Positions 57,320 to 64,000 of a DNA stretch of 64,000 bases are shown piece after piece. The translations under genes were made by a program, and so were the position numbers. Position 1 is the first letter of the stretch, and each line of letters starts with the position of its first letter. The notes beneath the pieces are model-generated. The model saw nothing but the letters and a program-made list of their open reading frames with translations, had not been told where the DNA came from and made no database searches. The stretch comes from Pectinophora gossypiella. Taxonomy: Eukaryota; Arthropoda; Insecta; Lepidoptera; Gelechiidae. The stretch spans positions 5,223,420-5,287,419 of the forward strand of contig NC_065420.1 in assembly GCF_024362695.1 (NCBI RefSeq). The letters run 5' to 3'.

Positions 57320-59400
57320 TCGGCAATTCGTTAAGGGGGCGATGCGATCAACCTTCTGAACCTTATCCCACTGAAGGTGGAGTCAGTACAACATGACAGG
57401 AATTCCTCTTCATCTCAGTACTCACACTTTTCACACACATAACTTCTTTACACAATCCACCCACACTTTCTTAGGTCGTCCCCTACCCCTGTATGTAAGG
57501 GAATATCCCTTAACGATACAATAAATGTAAATTGGTTGAAGGGAACCAAATAACTTTCGGGTTTACTGATCAACAATGGGGTATTTAGGAGTTATATCAT
57601 AAGCGAGATAGGGATAGAAATATTGTCACTCAAACTCGTAGCCATAACCCTTATCGGGGATAGCAGCAAGTCTCCGAGAAACTTTGTAACAACTTTTGGA
57701 ATCCCTGTTTTCATAATAATATAATAATAAATATGATTGATAGTATAGGACAGTGGTACCCAACCCTTTTTGATTAGTCACTACTTTTATTTTATTTTAA
57801 TTTTTTAGGTATTACAATACATATAAGAATATTTACCTAAGACACTATATATCTAGCGAATGATGCGTTCATTCAAAATTTTATAATTTGCCGCAGACCA
57901 CTGGTTGAAAATTTCTGGCCCTTGGTATAAGACCTAAACTATATAAACTTTAGGCTAACCACCTAAAATTTAATTTTCCAACCGTTTTAACCGAGTTTCT
58001 TTGACTATAATAATTCATTTTGCAAAATTCATGTTTGAAACTGGAACTATCAATGAAAAAAGTACTTTTTTGCATCAAACTATGGCAACACTGCACAGAA
58101 TGGTGTAAAATTCAGCACTCTACCGACAGCTACGGAGTTATTGCGAAAGTTTTTTAATCAACATTTCGGTATAATATGCAACCGCTACTCGAATTGGCTT
58201 TTCTGATTCTATTTATAATTTCCGATTGATAATTTAAAAATACCTAATAGAGAAAAAAATGCATCATTCATTACCCTAATAAAGCCTCTGTTCATTAACA
58301 CAGTTGACTCGACCGTTATAGACGGCGATACGACTCGCCACCTATCACGTTGGTCTAACAGAAATCTCGGTGAGGTGTGGGTACATCTAACGATCGATGT
58401 ACCTTTTACTACCCCAATTTTGATATAGTCGTGAGCTTATGATATGTTTTACATACATACATAAACTCACGCCTATTTTCCACCGGGGTAATCAGAGAGT
58501 ATAGAATTCCCTTTGCTTCGATACTGACACACTTCACTTTTTTTCTTTTTTGTAATGTTAATAGAATATCTACGTGAAGTTTCCTGCATAGTCTTTCACT
58601 AAGTCTGAATGTGATATGTACTGTACTTAGTATATAGTATTGAAATATTTATTGTACGTCGTAGCGTGATTATAATAGTGTTTTTGAACTGTACAAAGAA
58701 ATGACAGATAGACGCGACGTAGAGCCACTCGCTATAAAGAGACTTGACTTAGAGGAATCGATGTTCTAGAACTCGCTGTCAAAGCCATAGGCTAGTTTCC
58801 AACTTCTAGTCAAAACAGTTACTTTTAACTAAACGTCAAAATACGAAATTACTATGGAATTTGTATAAAAAAGCAACCGGTGGCATCATAGAAAAACATG
58901 ACAAAATGTCGGACTTATTATTACATTTTTCGTTATTTAAATTCGTAAATAAGTTAAATAGAAAAAAGAAAACATTTTTGTCACCTTTAGATCTGTCTTT
59001 ATTTAGTAATTAGAATTTCATTTACACTTAGTAAACTACCCAATTCTAAACCAAACTTCGAATCCCGAATTCGTTGGCGCCTTTGATAACCTTCTCGAAA
59101 ACAAAAACAAATGAAAGATCAAACGGTGTCCATAAATTCCATCAAAACGCCAGATTGTAAAACAATTTCCTGGAAAATATTTTTAATTTATTTTTTCCTC
59201 AATGATCCTTGCCATTTGTAAGTCAATTGATGCGATAAAACCGAACGCAAGTCAAACGGGAGGTGTGCTAAACGCGTCGGAAAATTGCCGCGAACGGCGA
59301 ACGCGACGTCAGACGTCATACTTGACATTATCGTAGGATTGATCTAGACTTGTTGAGGGTGATAAGAGTGAAAGCTTTGAAGCCTTTTTACTAAGTGTTT
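57320..59400. other. No gene recognised
   Basis: Apart from the LINE tail and a dispersed repeat, mostly unplaced AT-rich sequence. 59200-59340 is GC-richer and looks single-copy. Confidence 0.45.
58453..58535 (-). repeat. RTE-like LINE tail, inverse
   Basis: ATACATAAACTCACGCCTAT to TCGATACTGACACACTTCAC. Very short related tails lie at 27706-27741 (minus) and 40033-40105 (plus). Confidence 0.62.
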
Positions 59401-59404
59401 CTTT

Positions 59405-59540
59405 AGATAATTGATATCGAGAGGTTTCCAGGATTTGTGCCCGGTTAATGCCAATAGGCTGGCCCCCTATTACGAGTACATGGGATTTAAAAGTTACACC
59501 TCTACCTTACTTTATATATACAGGCGTGATGGTATGTTTA
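59405..59540 (+). mobile_element. SINE (CACGTGG family), fragment
   Basis: GAGGTTTCCAGGATTTGTGC, CCGGTTAATGCCAATAGG, ending TACAGGCGTGATGGTATG. Confidence 0.6.
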
Positions 59541-59732
59541 TGATTTGTTTTTTTAGAGTAATCTTATGCGCCGTTATGTTCTATCTGTTAACTATTAGCT
59601 GGATTTCCTGAAATCAATACTGACTTCAGAAAATCCACAAAATCCAAACAGTATAGTGTGCGACAAACGGTCAACGCCTTCACGAAAGAGATCCTAAGAG
59701 CTCCGATTTCACAATAAAATTATTTATTGTGC

Positions 59733-60268
59733 TTTTGTACGTAGTATTCTTGAGTACGCATCACAGGTTTGGGATCCACAATATGAAACCTATATAAAAT
59801 TGATTGTCCGGAACTTTTGTCTAAATTGCATTTACGCGCAAATATTCGTAGTTTGAGGCAACGTCCTATTTTATGGGCACCTTTTGCGAGAACTAACTAT
59901 AGGCATAATACCTACTTGATACGATCTATTGACAGTTTTAACAGCTTACCACCTGAGTACGATCTAGACTTGTTTTGTTCTAAAGTATCCATGATGCGAC
60001 AAAAAATTGCGAAAACTTTCTTTGAGACACAAGTGACTTATTAGCCCTAGTTTGAGAACGTCAAATGTTTTTACCTACCTCACTTAACCTGCTTTAACCT
60101 ACTTACTTAATTCTTGATTTTTATAATTGTAAAAGGGTAAATAACTTAGCCACTATTAGGTGGAGACTTGAAATTAGCCTTTAGTTATTGTCTGGTTATT
60201 ATGTTAGAAAATGTATATGACCGTAAGTCTTCCTCAAAATAAATAAATAAAATAATAAAAATAAAATT
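59733..60268 (+). pseudogene. 3' end of a Jockey-like LINE reverse transcriptase
   Basis: FVRSILEYASQVWDPQYETY is readable from about 59736. It shifts frame near 59817 and continues as LHLRANIRSLRQRPILWAPF, then NSLPPEYDLDLF, to the TAG at 60042. A 3' UTR of about 180 bp follows, ending in AAATAAATAAATAAAATAAT repeats. The SILEYAS-VW-P block is typical of Jockey-clade C-terminal regions. Confidence 0.75.
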
Positions 60269-60274
60269 CTCTTT

Positions 60275-60580
60275 TTTAAATAAGTCTAAAAAGATCAACT
60301 AGACAGTTGAAAGTAAAAAATAAAACTAAGAGTAAAAAGACAGAACATTTCAAACGTCGTTCAAATTTCTTATCACATTCTTTTGAATTGATTCGATATT
60401 CCGTAGACGGCATAAAAAAGCTCTTCCCTTTAACGAAGAGGAAAACATTTATTGTTTCTCATTCACCGCTCCCGCGCCTAAAACGAAAGTGTGTTTACAG
60501 GAACATCTATTATACGGGTGAATTCTTTTTCACGAATCATGGTAACAGTGACGTAAGCACTTTATGCTTATTGTACTCCT
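60275..60580. other. No gene recognised
   Basis: An open plus-strand frame (60307-60624) is lysine-rich at its start and runs into the local duplication. No support as a gene. Confidence 0.4.
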
Positions 60581-60581
60581 C

Positions 60582-60689
60582 CCACATTTTCACTTTTATA
60601 ATTTATGCATTCATTTCGGAATAATGTGCTTTATGCTTGCTACTATTTATGCAGTGTTGTATTCGTTTTATTTGACGTTGGGTTTCATT
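60582..60689 (+). repeat. Local duplication, unit 1
   Basis: CCCACATTTTCACTTTTATA through TTTATTTGACGTTGGG. Unit 2 is at 62278-62384 in the same orientation. Confidence 0.75.
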
Positions 60690-60787
60690 ATTGAAGTTTT
60701 AGCAGGGATATCTTTATTTTGCCAGTATTAAATGTAGCATAATATTACTGGGGGTCAGGGTTATTATCGAGCCATTAAAGGTCTTAA

Positions 60788-61860
60788 CCTCGTAACGCCG
60801 AAGCATAATTACGGTTTCGAAGTAATAAACGACGGTGGTACCTTGAAAAGGACCAAATTTTTGTAGTCGTAAAGGCCGAGCACTTCAAGTACAAATTTTA
60901 AAGTGTTAGAGTTATCCGATCGGGTTCAAATTAAGTGGAGACCTATGTAAGGATGAATAGAAGACATTTTTGAAAAAATTACGTTTTTTTTTAGTTCTTC
61001 CAGAAGGACTCCCGGTTTAAGTCACTACTTTTAGTAAAATCTGAGAAATATTATTATTATAAAGGGTTATGTATTTTTTCATTAACATACGTACCTATTT
61101 GTATGTCATAAATATGTGTATATACTTACATATTTAAATATAAAATAAGTAACGAGTTTTAGTTTTTATGATGTAGTTTGTGATTAGTCCCTCTGGAAGT
61201 ACATTAGGTTTTTATTATTAGGAAAGAAATTAATTCATGGTGTCAGTTTAGATCATCATTAGAAGGAAAAATGAAATAAAATGAAGACGATAGTTTTTTT
61301 TTAATAATAAGATCACGTAAGCAAGTCAGTCTATATCGGTATGATTTAATCACATATAACAATTTAAAAAAGTATTTGAAAAATATCCGGACATGACACC
61401 TAAAGTCCCTTGCAAAGGACTAAAAAAGTTTGCTTTCATATTGCTAACGATATCGATACGAAATTGATAAAATAACTATGTCATGTTGTTGATTATTATA
61501 TTACCTGCGATTTCTGAAAATAATGTGTATGAAAAACTACGGAATTCGATTATTAACTTGATTTTTTTTTTACCTCGTCGCTGTGTGCGTACCATCTTTA
61601 CCAATAAAATGACAAAAAACGACAAGTGATACATATTCCTTTTTTATAAAAGCCACCTATTCACGAAATTGAATGAACTAGTTCATAGACAAAATACTTT
61701 TTTTCTCAATCGGCGCAAAGGTTTGAATTAAATTGACAGGCAAAGTTTTGGTACTTTTAAAAGTACCTTCGTTGATTATTAGAACAAACTATTTCAAAAC
61801 CTTCGGCCTTTATGACTACAATTATTTGGTCCTTCTCAGAGGACCCCAGGGCTTACGAGG
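60788..61860 (-). mobile_element. 1073-bp non-autonomous DNA element (CCTCGTAA ends), copy 2, inverted
   Basis: Reverse-complement counterpart of 47379-48450 over its full length with scattered substitutions. The flanks are TTAA (60784-60787) and ATAA (61861-61864), so the target duplication has either decayed at one base or differs from that of copy 1. Confidence 0.78.
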
Positions 61861-61879
61861 ATAAACGTGACTTAAGTAA

Positions 61880-62105
61880 TGACTACGTACTTACATCAGT
61901 AAGTAGTAACCGGGACCAACGGCTTAACGTGCCGTCCGAAGCACGGATCATCTTACTTCTGGACAATCAGGTGATCAGCCTGAAATGTCCTAGCCAAACT
62001 AGGGATCACAAAGTGATTTTTGTGATTTGTGCCCACCGGGATTTGAACCTGGATCCTCCGGATCGTGAGCAGACCGCTCAAGCACTGGACCACAGAGGCC
62101 GTTAA
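61880..62105 (-). mobile_element. tRNA-derived SINE 5' part (GATCCCTAG family)
   Basis: Minus-strand head (GGCCTCTGTGGTCCAGTGCT), B box GGTTCAAATCCCGG, body and core. It begins 20 bp after the inverted 1.07-kb element and is followed at 62113-62165 by a plus-strand SINE tail piece. Confidence 0.72.
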
Positions 62106-62277
62106 GGGGCCGTCCGGGTTGATGAGGTTGGTACATCCACCTCACAACTCACACGATAAAAGAAAGACTGGGGAATAACGTAGCATTCTAATGGTAAAAT
62201 CAGTTTTGAAATCGATCGAGTAGGTTTTGAGTTTATTCAATACAAACATACAATACTTTTTACCTACTTTACTACTT

Positions 62278-62384
62278 CCACATTTTCACTTTTATAATTT
62301 ATTCATTCCCTTAGGAATAATATACTTTATGCTTGCTACTGTTTACATAGTTTTCTACTCATTTTATTTGACGTTGGGGACACT
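62278..62384 (+). repeat. Local duplication, unit 2
   Basis: CCACATTTTCACTTTTATAA through TTTATTTGACGTTGGG, differing from unit 1 at roughly one base in seven. Confidence 0.75.
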
Positions 62385-62427
62385 TTGTACAGAATTATAG
62401 TCACCCGCTTGAAACTTTCCACCACTA

Positions 62428-62735
62428 CACGAGATCATTCCACCTTCCACCTTTTATCTTCGGTCTACCAGCCGTACGGCCGGGTTCCATCCCTATTTGG
62501 TGGATATCCCAACTATTCGCACAAAGCGCTTCGCATCGTCCTTCATTATGCGCACTGCTAAGGAGTGGAATTCTCTACCGTCTTCTGCATTTCTGAATGC
62601 ATATAACCCGGGTTCTTACAAGGCCAGAGTGAACAGGCACCTTCTGGACGAGCGAGCTCCATCTTAGGCCTCGTCAATGCCTTCGGGCAAGTCTGGAGCC
62701 AAGAGCAAACCCATCAAAGGTAAAAAAAAACTTTC
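62428..62735 (+). pseudogene. C-terminal tail of a LINE reverse transcriptase (RTAKEWNSLPSS family)
   Basis: An open frame of 79 codons from about 62428 to the TAG at 62665 includes GFHPYLVDIPTIRTKRFASS, MRTAKEWNSLPSSAF and YKARVNRHLLDERAPS. This motif set closes many animal non-LTR reverse transcriptase ORFs. The 3' UTR ends AACCCATCAAAGGTAAAAAA at about 62730. Other 3' ends of the family: 14936-15085, 19430-19620 and 54600-54785. Confidence 0.75.
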
Positions 62736-63097
62736 AAGGATCCATATGTAATGATTCTTAGCGTAGCCATGAAAACATCAACCTTTCAATTATTTAAGTT
62801 AAACTTATATACGTAAATATATTTGTCTTTTAAAAGACATATATACATTTTATATTACTCAAAAAACGGCTACTCATTATTTATGACGTAAAAGCTTTAA
62901 CTTAATTATTAAAATTGTGCTTCTGGGAGAGCGATGTAAACTACATCTATTATTATATGTATGTTAAAACTTTTAGAGCCATAATATTGGAAATAAAAGT
63001 CAAACAAAATGTCATTCATTAGTATTGCTAAAATGTGCATAACAGGTTTTTATCATTATTATTGTCTTAGACTTATCATCACTCGTTTAGTGGACAA

Positions 63098-63588
63098 TGG
63101 TGCTAATTCCAGTCCACACCATCTAATTTAATTTTAAGTAATACTTACCTATTACGAACCACCAACCAACACCAACTTACCTTATATACGTAATACTTAC
63201 CTGTCATTTTCTTGTCCGCCGAAAAGGAAAGGGACGAGTAATCGACAGGTATAAAATTTATGGAACAAATGTCAATTTTAAGTAGAAGTTTAGGAAACCC
63301 TTCCAGAATGTTATATTGGCCAATAACCCGATAGAATTAAGTTGACAGCACACGTCAACTGGTTTACGTATGACCGAGATGTCTATATATTGTTATATAA
63401 CCCGACAGTATTAAGTTGACAGCACACGTCAACCAGATTACATATGAGCGGGATGCCTATTTTATTGGCCCCATTCATTTTAAAATTAACAGTTACCACT
63501 CATCCCTCTCTTTCCTTATCGGCGGATAAGAAAATGACAGGTATAACTTAAAATAAAATTAGGAGGTGTCTGCAGGAATCGGGGCCAT
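63098..63588. mobile_element. MITE (ATTCCTGCAGACACC family) with an internal duplication
   Basis: Same ends as 54097-54482, inverted. An extra stretch of about 50 bp at 63149-63200 duplicates AATACTTACCT at its edges. A CCCGA(C/T)AG-to-ACACGTCAAC block is duplicated at 63328 and 63400. Confidence 0.65.
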
Positions 63589-63904
63589 TACTTAGTTAAA
63601 AGTTGTTTGAGGGCAAATAAAAGTAATGGGGCCGTGGAGGCTCGTAAAAAAAAACTTTAAGCTATTATTTGGTAAGGAAGCGTTATCTGCTACTTATTTT
63701 ACGATTTATTAAGTCAAACATGAGTTCTTTAACGTACGTTTTAAATTGAAATTTTGTGTAAGTAATATATTTTTAACATTTGCGTAATTATTTTACGTCG
63801 AAACATATTCCGACGCAACTCATGCATTTAATTATATTCGGAATATCGCCATATCCACTTGGTAATTAAATTCTAAATTATTAATATGTTGTTGTTGGTT
63901 TTGT

Positions 63905-64000
63905 ACGATTTATTCTGAACCAGCGTGCGTGTATGAAACGATTGATGAATGAGAAGAAAGCAAGAGAAATATATCAGGATCGAAGCAAATGAAATCCCAT
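63905..64000 (+). pseudogene. RTE-like LINE 3' end, cut by the window edge
   Basis: CGATTTATTCTGAACCAGCG and GTATGAAACGATTGATGAAT, then CAGGATCGAAGCAAATG, matching 41227-41315. Confidence 0.68.

Overview
This window looks like a moth or butterfly (Lepidoptera) nuclear chromosome: an AT-rich background, spliced genes with GT/AG introns, and a very dense layer of lepidopteran-style tRNA-derived SINEs, MITEs and 5'-truncated LINE 3' ends. The species call is an inference from repeat style and from one recognisable host gene.

Only one host gene is supported. On the minus strand at 45113-46008 there are two GC-rich coding exons joined by a clean 392-bp intron. Together they encode the first 168 residues of a voltage-gated cation channel of the insect sodium-channel family, most likely NaCP60E (DSC1/BSC1 type). 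The rest of the channel would lie to the left. No further exon was recognised down to position 1, so much of 1-45112 may be one or more large introns. The sequence to the right of about 46080 would be the 5' side of the gene.

The most striking mobile element is at 42725-44971, only 141 bp inside the channel intron. It is 2247 bp long, has near-identical terminal inverted repeats of about 535-545 bp, and is flanked by TA. It carries a gene for a PIN/FEN-like protein with a CXC cysteine domain and an acidic tail, broken by one frameshift in the cysteine domain. Other DNA elements with visible ends are 28305-30425 (TTAT target duplication, with an internally iterated 15-16 nt motif), 26961-27396 (AGGT duplication), and a pair of about 1072-bp elements in opposite orientation at 47379-48450 and 60788-61860.

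Among retroposons, one SINE family joins a tRNA-like A box to a 5S rRNA-derived segment; both copies (18724-19003 and 51806-52100) have target-site duplications. Two copies of another SINE show the inverted-5'-end structure expected of twin priming (33225-33554 and 56012-56258), again with target duplications. Several SINE families share one central core. LINE remnants are almost all C-terminal reverse-transcriptase tails.

Layout: 1-40 kb is repeat-rich and without recognised genes; 40.9-45.1 kb holds a LINE fragment, a complete MITE and the PIN/CXC transposon; 45.1-46.1 kb holds the channel exons; 46.3-64 kb is repeats again. All identifications are by eye, without alignments or database searches. 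Coordinates of degenerate repeats are approximate to a few bases.
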